Positions 44,512-53,262 of a stretch of 64,000 bases of DNA are shown here, one piece after another. Numbering within the stretch: the first letter of the stretch is position 1; each line of letters starts with the position of its first letter. The notes below the pieces were generated by a model. The model did not search any database. It was not told where the DNA came from and worked only from the letters and a program-made list of their open reading frames with translations. Both the position numbers and the translations under genes were made by a program. Source of the DNA: Saccharospirillum mangrovi (GTDB lineage Bacteria; Pseudomonadota; Gammaproteobacteria; Pseudomonadales; Natronospirillaceae); contig NZ_CP031415.1 of the NCBI RefSeq assembly GCF_003367315.1, positions 2,106,001-2,170,000 of the forward strand. The letters run 5' to 3'.

Positions 44512-45381
44512 TTATTTTAGCGAAAATCCCCCGTCGCATACGATAGTCTGGCCAACTATAAAGTTTGATGCATCGCTGGATAGAAACGCTGCTAATTCAG
44601 CAATTTCCTCAGGAATAGCAAATCGACCAAGAGGATTCTTTTCGCAGAAATTATTCTCACCCTGCTTTAATGTTCCGGGTTGCATGGCTGTAGCAATGAT
44701 TCCTGGAGCAATTCCATTAACAATTATCCCATGTGGTGCTAGTTTCACTCCAAGGCCTTGCGTTAGCCCTGCGATATCCCACTTTGTCATACGATAAGGG
44801 TAGGTGGCACCAACAAAGCCACCTTGAGAAGAAATATTTATTATCTTTTTAAGTTTATTAGACCTTCGAGACAGCCATCGTTTACAGATAGCTTGACTCA
44901 AAAAAAACAACCCCTTGTGATTTATTTTATATACATCATCCCACATCTCTTCGAGAACATCAGGAAACTGTATTCCGCGTACAATACCAGCATTGTTTAT
45001 TAATATATCTATATCTTCGCCAAGCAAATCCTTGCATTCATTAAGGTTTTGCTCAATGACCGAGATGTCAGCGGCATCCCAGACTATCCCCTTCAAATTT
45101 CCGCTATTAATTTCACTTAAAGCAGCATCTAACTTATTCTTATCGCGCCCAGTGATAACGACCTTCGCACCCTCTGCAATAAATTTTTTTGCAATGGACA
45201 AACCAATTCCTGCACTACCCCCCGTCACCAGTACATTTTTTCCATGTAGAATCTCACCATAATTTATGGTTGAAATTTCAAATACGGAGTAGCCACCAGT
45301 ACGATATATTTTCCGAAGCGAGGTTAAAATTAAAGGAGTTTTTTTCAAGAAATTGAAAGCAAACCGAATCATCTTTTTCAT
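44512..45381 (-). CDS. Short-chain dehydrogenase/reductase
   Basis: A 289-residue classical SDR with an N-terminal extension of about 45 residues. The cofactor motif TGGSAGIG is near 53-60, NNAGIVRG near 128-135, the catalytic Ser in INISSQGG near 180-187 and Tyr-x-x-x-Lys in YPYRMTKWD near 191-199; the end IVCDGGFSLK is typical of FabG-like enzymes. It probably reduces a keto group, perhaps on the product of the MenD-like enzyme encoded 174 bases downstream. The basic N-terminal extension (KKMIRFAFNFLKK) could give membrane contact. Substrate unknown. Confidence 0.8.
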   Translation of the reverse strand: MKKMIRFAFNFLKKTPLILTSLRKIYRTGGYSVFEISTINYGEILHGKNVLVTGGSAGIGLSIAKKFIAEGAKVVITGRDKNKLDAALSEINSGNLKGIVWDAADISVIEQNLNECKDLLGEDIDILINNAGIVRGIQFPDVLEEMWDDVYKINHKGLFFLSQAICKRWLSRRSNKLKKIINISSQGGFVGATYPYRMTKWDIAGLTQGLGVKLAPHGIIVNGIAPGIIATAMQPGTLKQGENNFCEKNPLGRFAIPEEIAELAAFLSSDASNFIVGQTIVCDGGFSLK

Positions 45382-45551
45382 CTAACCAACTCACATTTAT
45401 CCACAAACACTCTTATATAGGCTCAATAAAATATAACTCTAAAATTTTAATTCTAAAGAAATTGCACGTTTATAAGTGTGCAACAACAACTGGACTATTT
45501 GACCAGTTTAAGGGATTTTCACCTGTAGAATACTCATTTCATCGGTATTGC

Positions 45552-47105
45552 CTAAAACCGCATTCTTTGCAATGAAATTTTCAATTTAAGTAAGCGAGAG
45601 CGTATCGTCTCCACAATTTTTTCCCTCCAAGATTTGTCAAGCCCAATGGAGTACATGGCTATAGATGAGACTGCGAAACTAGCAAAGATGACCAATACCG
45701 ACCAGTAAAATCCATTTGGTAGCAGATGATTCATTACAGTGATAGGCAGCGCGGAGATCGAAACGATGCCTATAATCGGTAGTGCGGTGAACCTCAGAAA
45801 GTTCTCCACCGGAAACCCGGTAAGCCAATTCACGAGAAACAGCCGGACTCCAAACATTAGAATATTCGCCAAAATCGCGACAATAAAGACAGCGTAAGCA
45901 GGTGCACCCGCAGCGACTACCGCCCACGCCGTTAAGAGTATGCCTATTTGAATAGAGCCCAGAGTAAGCTCATAGACTTTCATCTTTCCTGGCGCTCTGG
46001 CCGCGGCGAACAATGGCATACTAATCGACATTATTAGGGCTTCAACAAGGGCTAGTTGTGAGAAAAGTACCGCATCTGAAGGTACCGTCTTAAGCCAGAT
46101 GCTTAATACGGCATCCATCTTGACCATCATAGGCAGTGCAAAAATCCATAGTAGAAAAAACGTTATTTTTGAACCACCGGTTATTAACCCATACATCTCC
46201 TGACGCTTATTGGCGGCGTAGGCTTTGATAATGGGTGGATAAAGACTGCTGTTAAAATTACTCGAGAATATGTTTACTTGGCCTGCAATTTGAACAGCAA
46301 GCGCCCTTGCCGCCACAACAGCCGGACTAAACGACTGGTTAAGCAAAACTGTCACCGCGTGAGTACGGGCAACAGTTGAAATAGCACCAAATAAAGTCCA
46401 GCCGGTGAAGCCGATAATCTCCCGGAACAGTGCAGCGTCCCAATAGAATTTACGGAACTGGCATTCGTCATATCTATACAAGCAAATACCGATGTATAGC
46501 ACTGCGTTTATTGTGCCCACACATAGTACTAGCAGCCCGTACAGTTCCAGCTTATCCCAAGCAATGTATTGAAGAAGGAACACGACGCCCAGCTTCATGA
46601 ACGCTTCAATGATTGATATGTATGCGTACAGCTTCATATCTTCATGGGCCATGATAATGGCCATGAAGGGACTGGTTATCACGCTAACCAGAAAAGTCAG
46701 CGTCGCATAGTGATATAAGGTTTTAGCGGCTTCAAACCTGCCTTCAGGTACGGACAGCTCAGTATTCACAAACCAGAGCCCGATGGTTTGAAGAGCAATT
46801 AACGCTATCAAGGCTACCGAGACATAAAGAGTAAGATTGACAGAAAAGGTTTTTTTCAACCGCTCGTCGTTTTGCTCACCCAGGGCGAATGAAAAGAAGC
46901 GTTGTGTTGCTTGTGCCAAAGTGCCAGGTAGAAAAGCGCTAAGTGCTACGAGACCACCCACCGCGCCATAGATACCGTAATCTTCTACGCCCAGTTGATG
47001 CAGAACGATTCGAATGGTGTATAGACTTACAAATAAGATTAATAATTGACGAAAATAGAGCATTAGCGTGTTATGGGCTATTCGTTTGTTTCTTTCTGAA
47101 ACCAT
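45552..47105 (-). CDS. wzx: O-antigen flippase Wzx
   Basis: A 517-residue polytopic protein with 12 or more predicted spans of the polysaccharide transporter/MATE superfamily. Features include VSLYTIRIVLHQLGVEDYGIYGAV near 26-49 (core: LGVEDYGIYGAVGG), LPGTLAQATQRFFSFALG near 59-76 and IAGQVNIFSSNFNSSLYPPI near 269-288. Wzx flips undecaprenyl-linked O-units to the periplasm. It is the first structural gene after the regulatory genes and lies downstream of the candidate ops site. Its base composition is closer to the backbone than that of the following genes. Confidence 0.85.
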   Translation of the reverse strand: MVSERNKRIAHNTLMLYFRQLLILFVSLYTIRIVLHQLGVEDYGIYGAVGGLVALSAFLPGTLAQATQRFFSFALGEQNDERLKKTFSVNLTLYVSVALIALIALQTIGLWFVNTELSVPEGRFEAAKTLYHYATLTFLVSVITSPFMAIIMAHEDMKLYAYISIIEAFMKLGVVFLLQYIAWDKLELYGLLVLCVGTINAVLYIGICLYRYDECQFRKFYWDAALFREIIGFTGWTLFGAISTVARTHAVTVLLNQSFSPAVVAARALAVQIAGQVNIFSSNFNSSLYPPIIKAYAANKRQEMYGLITGGSKITFFLLWIFALPMMVKMDAVLSIWLKTVPSDAVLFSQLALVEALIMSISMPLFAAARAPGKMKVYELTLGSIQIGILLTAWAVVAAGAPAYAVFIVAILANILMFGVRLFLVNWLTGFPVENFLRFTALPIIGIVSISALPITVMNHLLPNGFYWSVLVIFASFAVSSIAMYSIGLDKSWREKIVETIRSRLLKLKISLQRMRF

Positions 47106-47319
47106 TAGAATTCTCTTAGCTGAGACGGACTAGCACTGGTATTGCTATGGTGAGGTCGTCTTCCATCAACAAGACGGACAACCCTGGCAATCAGGCTGAA
47201 ATCGGAAGTATTTTTAATGGTGTGGCGAATAACGGCGGACCAAATAAGACCAATGAAGTCCGTTTCCAAATTTTTATGTTTTGGCTCTATCTTTTAGATG
47301 CAGAACACCAGATATAAAA

Positions 47320-47667
47320 TTAGCCTGTTTGCTTACTATTGACTGAAAATTGAGAAACTTCTTCTCGTAATTCATCTATATCTCGTTGAATCTGCTCATG
47401 CTCTTCCAATTTGTGTTTTAGAAATCGCATAGTGACATTTAGTTTTTCTTCAACACCTGAAGGAGTAAGAATATAGGCATATCCAAGTTTATTGGGATTC
47501 TTCGTAAAGTTCCCAGCTTTTATCCATCCCTTTTCCACCAATGCTTTCAGGCAGTAGTTAACCTTCCCCAAACTGACACCCAATTCTTGAGCCAGCTCAC
47601 GCTGGCTAGCACCTGGGTTTGCTTCGAGAGCCTTTAGCAACTTATAGCGAGATTCTTCGGGCAACAT
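47320..47667 (-). CDS. EPS-associated MarR-family transcriptional regulator
   Basis: A 115-residue winged-helix protein. The DNA-binding part is SRYKLLKALEANPGASQREL with AQELGVSLGKVNYCLKAL at about residues 6-43, then KGWIKAGNFTKNPNKLGYAY near 48-67 and a C-terminal coiled coil (KHKLEEHEQIQRDIDELREE, near 82-101). This matches the small MarR-type family seen beside exopolysaccharide and O-antigen loci. The ATG at 47667 matches the family start MLPEESRYKLL; an open frame extends 80 codons further upstream but shows no conserved-looking sequence. It lies between rfaH and wzx and probably tunes the operon. Confidence 0.82.
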   Translation of the reverse strand: MLPEESRYKLLKALEANPGASQRELAQELGVSLGKVNYCLKALVEKGWIKAGNFTKNPNKLGYAYILTPSGVEEKLNVTMRFLKHKLEEHEQIQRDIDELREEVSQFSVNSKQTG

Positions 47668-47836
47668 GGTGTTTATAAAAACCTCGTAACAGATTGAATG
47701 GAGGTTACAGATAGTTTCCAAGAGATTTCGGACCGAGTACTTTTCATCTTTCGGTGATTTTTCAACGTCAGGTAATACCACAGCTCCTGATGGTCTTTCA
47801 GCCCTACCCTTGGGTAACGTTATGTAACGGGGGTAA

Positions 47837-47845
47837 GCTACCGCC
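47837..47845 (-). promoter_or_regulatory. Candidate ops element for RfaH
   Basis: On the minus strand GGCGGTAGC matches the core of the ops element that pauses RNA polymerase and recruits RfaH. It sits in the 258-base leader between rfaH and the MarR-type gene, in the right orientation to load RfaH onto the transcript of the wzx operon. The next bases (TTACC) differ from the usual GTG. No clear promoter was found just upstream. Confidence 0.5.
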
Positions 47846-47925
47846 CGGCCGGATACAAGGCACACCAATAGAATTGTTTTAACATTCGTTTGGCGACGTT
47901 GACTCACTGTTCGTCGCGATTTTAA

Positions 47926-48441
47926 TTAAGCGAACTGCACTGCTTTTATCGGTAACTCCAACCGCTGCTCTTTGCTCAACAGCTGCAACAACAACACTAC
48001 CCTATCCTCACCGCGAGTCATTTGAACAATCGCTTGGAGGTGCTTGAAGCAACCTTCGGTAATAGTCACTACTGTGCCAGCTTTAAGCTCGGGTTCGGGT
48101 GCTTCATTATTCAGTACCTGGCACTGCTTTATCACGCTGGCGACGATTGCATCAGAAACGACCAGCGGGCGGCCAAGGCTATTAACTAATCGCGCCACAC
48201 CTCGGGTACTGTTGACCTTGGCGACACTTTGATCGGCGTTGAGTCGGACGAAGAGGTAATGCGGAAACAGGCTTTCAACTTGCCAGTGCAGTTGGCCGGC
48301 ACGGCGGCGGCGCACTCGGTGTGTTGGATGGAAGCAGTGAATCTGCTGGTTGGCCAGATGTTCGGCGGCACGGAAACCTTCTTTGGGTTTGCATTGCACC
48401 AGATACCAGCTTGTTTGACCGTTGTTAGAGACCGCTTCCAT
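47926..48441 (-). CDS. rfaH: Transcription antiterminator RfaH
   Basis: A 171-residue NusG-family protein. The NGN domain contains SWYLVQCKPKEGFRAAEHLA near 11-30, CFHPTHRVRRRR near 36-47 and SLFPHYLFVRLN near 57-68; the segment RGVARLVNSLGRPLVV near 80-95 is typical of RfaH, and the C-terminal domain begins AGTVVTITEGCFKHLQAIV near 121-139. RfaH binds polymerase paused at ops and allows transcription and translation of long horizontally acquired operons such as O-antigen clusters. Finding it directly ahead of such an operon is meaningful. A linked gene position next to the target operon is unlike E. coli, where rfaH is elsewhere. Confidence 0.88.
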   Translation of the reverse strand: MEAVSNNGQTSWYLVQCKPKEGFRAAEHLANQQIHCFHPTHRVRRRRAGQLHWQVESLFPHYLFVRLNADQSVAKVNSTRGVARLVNSLGRPLVVSDAIVASVIKQCQVLNNEAPEPELKAGTVVTITEGCFKHLQAIVQMTRGEDRVVLLLQLLSKEQRLELPIKAVQFA

Positions 48442-48612
48442 CGGTTTTCCGTCACTGTGTTCAAGCGATGAACGCAGACTCTAAAGGAGCACGGCGATCA
48501 ATACAATCCCAATACCCGTCTTTCTGTTCGATTTCTGGTGATCGCTGTTTGGCGTTGAATTCAGCAATGCTTATGGCTTAGAAACTGCTTATTCGACAGC
48601 TGTTCGAACGCT

Positions 48613-49392
48613 TTAACGATAGTTTCGAGGTGCCGCAATAAAGAACGGATTCAACAAGCTCTCACTCTGGTTGTACTTCACAGGTTCACTGTCCACCGCA
48701 TTAAAGAGCTCACCGCCGGCTCCACGCAACAAGGCGTGCGCTGCGCCGGTGTCCCATTCGCTGGTCGGCCCTAACCGGGGGTACAAGTCCGCAGCGCCTT
48801 CGGCCACCAGGCAGATTTTCAATGAACTTCCCAGGCTCTTTATTTCCGGGTGATCGAAATCCTTCACGAAGGTTTGGAAGGCATCGCTTTGATGCGAGCG
48901 ACTGCCAACGATCCGCCATCCGGCTTTGCCTTTCGGTAGTGACGACACCGAAATTCCTTGCTCGTTTCCGTCTTGTTCTTTTCGGCTGCCACCCACCGCT
49001 GTTCCACCGACATAGGTGCAGTCCAGCACCGGTGCGTGCACGACGCCCCAAACCGGTTCCCCCTTGTCAATTAAAGCGATATTGACGGTGAATTCGCCAT
49101 TTTTCTTGATGAATTCTTTGGTGCCATCCAGCGGGTCCACCAACCAATACTGCTGCCAGCTCTGCCGTTCGTGCCAGGCAATGGTGGCGCTTTCCTCCGA
49201 GAGGATGGGAACCTGAGGTGTTAATTGACTCAAGCCAGCAACGATGGCTTGATGTGCAGCCAAATCGGCCGCCGTCAACGGGCTAGTGTCGGCTTTGGTT
49301 TCGACATCAAAATCCTGTTCATAGATTGCTAAAATCGCTTCACCAGCTTGCTTAGCCAGATGAACAACGGCGCGAAAGTCGATCGTCGTCAT
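48613..49392 (-). CDS. cysQ: 3'(2'),5'-bisphosphate nucleotidase CysQ
   Basis: A 259-residue inositol-monophosphatase-fold enzyme. Metal-binding motifs are ILSEESATI near 60-68, WLVDPLDGTKEFIKKNGEF near 82-100 and TSEWDTGAAHALLRGAGG near 211-228. CysQ hydrolyses PAP, the by-product of PAPS use, to AMP and phosphate. It is the third gene of a minus-strand group cysC-SLC13 transporter-cysQ, with 10 bases to the transporter. The length fits the family (E. coli 246). Confidence 0.92.
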   Translation of the reverse strand: MTTIDFRAVVHLAKQAGEAILAIYEQDFDVETKADTSPLTAADLAAHQAIVAGLSQLTPQVPILSEESATIAWHERQSWQQYWLVDPLDGTKEFIKKNGEFTVNIALIDKGEPVWGVVHAPVLDCTYVGGTAVGGSRKEQDGNEQGISVSSLPKGKAGWRIVGSRSHQSDAFQTFVKDFDHPEIKSLGSSLKICLVAEGAADLYPRLGPTSEWDTGAAHALLRGAGGELFNAVDSEPVKYNQSESLLNPFFIAAPRNYR

Positions 49393-49402
49393 TGAAAATC
49401 CT

Positions 49403-51145
49403 TCAATAAAAAATCACGGGTAACCTGGGCACAATTAAGGTGGTTAATGTTGCACTGAATATCACCAAGGGTGTGCCAAATTTCAAATAATCGAGCGGAC
49501 GATAATTGCCCGCAGACAATACCATCAGGTTGGTTTGATAACCGAATGGCGTTATGAAACTGGTTGAAGCTGCCATCATCACGGTAATTGCAACTTGTTC
49601 TACAGATAATCCCGCAACCTGACCAATGGATAAGGCAAACGGTAACATCAGCGCGGCGGCAGAATGGTTGGTTATTAGCTCAGTCATCACCCAACAGAGC
49701 GCAAAAATCACCAAGACACCTAAAGCTGCGGATTCAATCAAACCCATAAAGGGTGACAACAGCCACACATCCAACTGCGTCTTTTCAACTGCGGTTGCAA
49801 GCGCTAACGCGCCAATCAATATCCCGAACAGCTGGACGTCGATGCCTCTCATAAAATCAGCGGGTTGGGCAACCCTCAGTAAGAAACTTAACGCCAGATA
49901 CAACACCGTCACTTTCAGCAATGGCATGCCCATCAAGGTACCACCCACCACCATGATAGGGAAAAGCAACAGCATGAAATAACCGCGTCGTTGGTCTGCG
50001 GTCGAGTGTGCAGACTGATGGCGATTCAACACCGTTAAATCCGCCGATGGCGGGAATGTTTGCGACGAGGGTGTTTCCAGCAGCAGTAAATCACCCGCTT
50101 GAATATTGTATTCGCCAAGTTTGCCAAAGTGTTGATCGGTCTGATGGGCAACGCTAACAATCACCGCACCATATCGCTTGCGAAATCCAATGGCGCGAGC
50201 CGTTTGCCCGATCAAAGCCGATCCTACCGGCACAATGGCTTCGAGCAAGTGTGTGGGTTCACCCGTACTCTGGCCCTGGCGAATCACATTGATGCCCGGC
50301 ACTAAAGATAATTCCTGGATCAATCCCGGCGATCCTAAAAATACCAAACGGTCGTCCGCTTTTAAGCGTGTGTCTGCACCCACTTGCTGCCATTCATTGG
50401 CGCGTTGTAAGCGATACAAATAACCTTGCTTTAAATGCCGCAATCCAGCCTCTGCGACACTGAGCCCTTCGATAGAGGCATCAATCTGGGCATGGATCTG
50501 AAATTCAGTCACACGTTCGGGCGAGGCATTGACGGGTATCCGTTTCGGCAGCCAACGCTTTGCCATTCCGTAATACAAGAGGAAGACCAACAACAGCGGC
50601 AACCCAACCCATACTGGACTGAATACATTCAATTGGTGCCCCGGAGCCAGATCTGTCAACAGGCCGAACACCACCAGATTCGTACTGGTGCCAACCAGGG
50701 TCAGAGTGCCGCCGATGATGGCCGCGTAGCTCAGTGGCAATAGATAACGACTGGGTGCATCGCCTCGACGAATGGCCCACTCCCGGATGGGATGCAGCAA
50801 GACAGCGACAATAGGGGTGTTATTCAGGAATGCCGAGATCAACGCCACTGGCGCCAATACCAACAAGAACCCACCAGAGTGATGTGACGTTCGGTTGAGC
50901 AGTGTATCCAGCGGGCGATTGAGTAAGCCGCTGGCCTGGATGCGATGGGCAATAACCATCAACAACGCCAGGGTGACTACGCCTTCATTCACCAACCCAC
51001 TCAGCGCTTCCGGTAAGGTGAGGACGCCCAAGCCATACAGCCCGGCAGCAGCGCCGAAAAACCAATAAACCGGACGACCACGACCGCTGTAGAGGCCGAT
51101 CAAGGCCAGCATCAATGCGCCCAGGGTGATCAGTTGCGGCATCAT
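49403..51145 (-). CDS. SLC13-family anion transporter with TrkA-C domains
   Basis: A 580-residue inner membrane protein. Two membrane halves flank a soluble insert of about 200-385 with two RCK_C/TrkA-C-like units (GADTRLKADDRLVFLG near 250; IQAGDLLLLE near 350). SLC13 signature elements are FLNNTPIVAVLLHPI near 107-121, GTLTLVGTSTNLVV near 146-159, ELITNHSAAALMLPFA near 487-502 and ITPFGYQTNLMV near 527-538. Between cysC and cysQ it is most likely a sulfate importer, but other divalent anions are possible. The ATG at 51145 is used; a TTG three codons upstream is an alternative. Confidence 0.85.
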   Translation of the reverse strand: MMPQLITLGALMLALIGLYSGRGRPVYWFFGAAAGLYGLGVLTLPEALSGLVNEGVVTLALLMVIAHRIQASGLLNRPLDTLLNRTSHHSGGFLLVLAPVALISAFLNNTPIVAVLLHPIREWAIRRGDAPSRYLLPLSYAAIIGGTLTLVGTSTNLVVFGLLTDLAPGHQLNVFSPVWVGLPLLLVFLLYYGMAKRWLPKRIPVNASPERVTEFQIHAQIDASIEGLSVAEAGLRHLKQGYLYRLQRANEWQQVGADTRLKADDRLVFLGSPGLIQELSLVPGINVIRQGQSTGEPTHLLEAIVPVGSALIGQTARAIGFRKRYGAVIVSVAHQTDQHFGKLGEYNIQAGDLLLLETPSSQTFPPSADLTVLNRHQSAHSTADQRRGYFMLLLFPIMVVGGTLMGMPLLKVTVLYLALSFLLRVAQPADFMRGIDVQLFGILIGALALATAVEKTQLDVWLLSPFMGLIESAALGVLVIFALCWVMTELITNHSAAALMLPFALSIGQVAGLSVEQVAITVMMAASTSFITPFGYQTNLMVLSAGNYRPLDYLKFGTPLVIFSATLTTLIVPRLPVIFY

Positions 51146-51160
51146 TGACGTCAACAGCGC

Positions 51161-51784
51161 TTACTGCATCAGTGTCAGAATATTTTTAACGCTTTTCTCG
51201 ACGTTACTGCGGCTGGTATCGATTTCCAGTTCAGCCGCCTGGGGCGCCTCATAAGGATCGCTGATACCGGTGAATTGTTTGATGATGCCGGCGCGTGCTT
51301 TTTTGTATAACCCTTTGGGGTCGCGTTGTTCGCACACATCCAACGGCGTGTTCAGGAAAACTTCGATGAATTGGCCAGGCGCAAAAATTGAACGCACGAT
51401 CTGTCGATCGCGGTTGTAAGGGGAGATAAACGCGCAGACCACAATCAATCCGGCATCCACCATTAACTTGGCGACTTCACCCACGCGGCGAATGTTTTCG
51501 GCACGATCTTTTTCGCTCATGCCCAAATCTTTGTTCAGACCGTGACGAACATTATCGCCATCGAGCAAAAACGTTTTCACGCCATTGGCGTGCAAGGTGG
51601 CGTCCAGTGCGTTGGCAATGGTGGATTTTCCCGAGCCGGACAAGCCGGTCAACCAGATGCAACGCGGTTGTTGTTGCATCAGTTGAGCGCGGTCACTGGG
51701 CGACACACTTTGGGTGTGCCAAACGGCCTCGGATCCTAAATCCAGGCCCTTGAAAACATAGGGTGATTCCGGGTTTTGGCTCAT
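51161..51784 (-). CDS. cysC: Adenylylsulfate kinase CysC
   Basis: A 207-residue APS kinase. The P-loop GLSGSGKST is near residues 46-54, followed by [17 protein letters not shown] near 71-87, [17 protein letters not shown] near 94-110 and [14 protein letters not shown] near 117-130, with the lid motif [10 protein letters not shown] near 153-162. It phosphorylates adenosine phosphosulfate to PAPS. The ATG at 51784 is chosen over a TTG eight codons upstream. cysD and cysN are not in this window. It leads the cysC-transporter-cysQ group, 49 bases after ugd. Confidence 0.94.
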   Translation of the reverse strand: MSQNPESPYVFKGLDLGSEAVWHTQSVSPSDRAQLMQQQPRCIWLTGLSGSGKSTIANALDATLHANGVKTFLLDGDNVRHGLNKDLGMSEKDRAENIRRVGEVAKLMVDAGLIVVCAFISPYNRDRQIVRSIFAPGQFIEVFLNTPLDVCEQRDPKGLYKKARAGIIKQFTGISDPYEAPQAAELEIDTSRSNVEKSVKNILTLMQ

Positions 51785-51833
51785 GCGAGTCTCACTACCA
51801 ACAGACAATGTTTCCAGGGCCTGAGTATTACGA

Positions 51834-53162
51834 TCAGACCGGCTGGCGACCGACTGCGTAATAACGGAAGCCCTTCTTCTTCATACGAGCAGGCTCGTAC
51901 AAATTACGACCATCAAACACCAGCGGTTCAGTCAGTTGTTGTTTGATGACATCAAAGTTCGGCGCCCGGAAGGTTTGCCATTCCGTCACGATGATTAACG
52001 CATCGGCCGCTTTCAAAGCACTCTCTTTGGTGCCGCACAAAATCAAATCGTCACGGTCACCATAAATACGTTGCGTCTCTTCCATTGCTTCCGGGTCGAA
52101 TGCCTGCACCTTGGCGCCGGCGGCCCACAAAGCTTCCATCAAGACGCGGCTGGGTGCTTCGCGCATATCGTCGGTGTTGGGTTTGAAACTCAACCCCCAC
52201 AATGCAAAGGTTTTGCCAGCCAATTCACCCTGATAATGCGCGTGAATTTTTCGATAGAGCGTGGTTTTTTGATCGTAATTACGCGCTTCCACGGCCTTCA
52301 AAATTCCGGCGTCGAAATCGATGTTATCCGCCGTGCGAATCAACGCCTGAACGTCTTTCGGAAAACAGGAACCGCCGTAGCCAACACCGGGATAAATAAA
52401 GTGGTAACCGATGCGCGGATCGCTGCCAATGCCCTGACGAACGGCTTCAATATCGGCGCCCAAACGCTCAGCCAGATTGGCCATTTCGTTCATGAAACTG
52501 ATCTTAGTTGCCAGCATGCAGTTGGCGGCGTATTTGGTCAGTTCGGCGCTGCGTACATCCATGACAATCATTTTGTCGTGGTTGCGGTTAAAGGGCGCGT
52601 ACAGTTCACGCAACATTTCTTCGGCGCGTTCGCTGTCGGTTCCGATGACGATACGGTCCGGGCGCATGCAGTCGTTTACCGCAGCGCCTTCTTTCAGGAA
52701 TTCCGGGTTGGATACCACGTCAAAACTCAAATCACTACCGCGTTTTTTCAGTACCTCAGCAATGGCTGCGGTGACTTTGTCGGCGGTGCCGACCGGCACG
52801 GTCGATTTGTTGATGACGACTTTGTGATCGTTCATCTCTTCGGCGATGGTCCGCGCCACCGTCAAGACGTATTTCAGATCGGCGCTGCCGTCTTCATCGG
52901 GTGGCGTGCCGACTGCAATAAACAGGATTTCGCCGTGGCGAACGGCTTCGGCGGCGTCGGTGGTGAAGTTCAGCCGACCTTCCTGATAATTCTCTTTGAC
53001 CAGCGGTTCCAAACCGGGTTCGTAAATGGGAATACGCCCCTGTTTGAGGTTTTCAACGCGACTGGCGTCGACATCCACACACACCACATCGTGGCCGGCT
53101 TCCGCCAAACAAGTCCCTTGAACCAGGCCGACATAGCCAATACCAAAGACGGTTACTTTCAT
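51834..53162 (-). CDS. ugd: UDP-glucose 6-dehydrogenase
   Basis: A 442-residue NAD-dependent dehydrogenase. The N-terminal Rossmann motif GIGYVGL is at residues 7-13, [16 protein letters not shown] near 82-97, the catalytic Cys in [14 protein letters not shown] near 256-269 and the C-terminal domain has [15 protein letters not shown] near 322-336. It oxidises UDP-glucose twice to UDP-glucuronic acid, a precursor of uronic acids in O-antigen or core. The ATG at 53162 precedes the Rossmann fold directly; the longer frame upstream is ignored. It lies 100 bases after mrp. Confidence 0.95.
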   Translation of the reverse strand: MKVTVFGIGYVGLVQGTCLAEAGHDVVCVDVDASRVENLKQGRIPIYEPGLEPLVKENYQEGRLNFTTDAAEAVRHGEILFIAVGTPPDEDGSADLKYVLTVARTIAEEMNDHKVVINKSTVPVGTADKVTAAIAEVLKKRGSDLSFDVVSNPEFLKEGAAVNDCMRPDRIVIGTDSERAEEMLRELYAPFNRNHDKMIVMDVRSAELTKYAANCMLATKISFMNEMANLAERLGADIEAVRQGIGSDPRIGYHFIYPGVGYGGSCFPKDVQALIRTADNIDFDAGILKAVEARNYDQKTTLYRKIHAHYQGELAGKTFALWGLSFKPNTDDMREAPSRVLMEALWAAGAKVQAFDPEAMEETQRIYGDRDDLILCGTKESALKAADALIIVTEWQTFRAPNFDVIKQQLTEPLVFDGRNLYEPARMKKKGFRYYAVGRQPV

Positions 53163-53262
53163 GGAGCTTCCTATACCTGCTGAATCAAAAAATGATGGAT
53201 GTCGGGCCAGGTTCGAACCCGGCACAGACTATGACACCCGAGTGACAGTTCGATGACAGTCG

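Larger units (their letters stand above)
34715..47105 (-). other. AT-rich O-antigen operon (nine genes plus decayed IS)
   Basis: From the glycosyltransferase gene at 34715 to wzx at 47105 all recognised genes are on the minus strand, several with 1 to 4 base overlaps. The base composition is clearly AT-richer than the flanking backbone, especially at 36-45 kb, with many AAA, ATA and TTA codons. This is a typical sign of an exchangeable O-antigen cassette acquired by transfer. The boundaries are approximate and were judged by eye. Confidence 0.8.

Noticed and set aside
47668-47907. An 80-codon in-frame extension ahead of the MarR-type regulator, spanning the candidate ops site
   Set aside because: The extension has no conserved-looking sequence and the internal ATG gives the normal family length of about 115 residues.
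52071-53183. A 370-codon plus-strand frame opposite ugd
   Set aside because: Antisense shadow of the well-conserved ugd gene.
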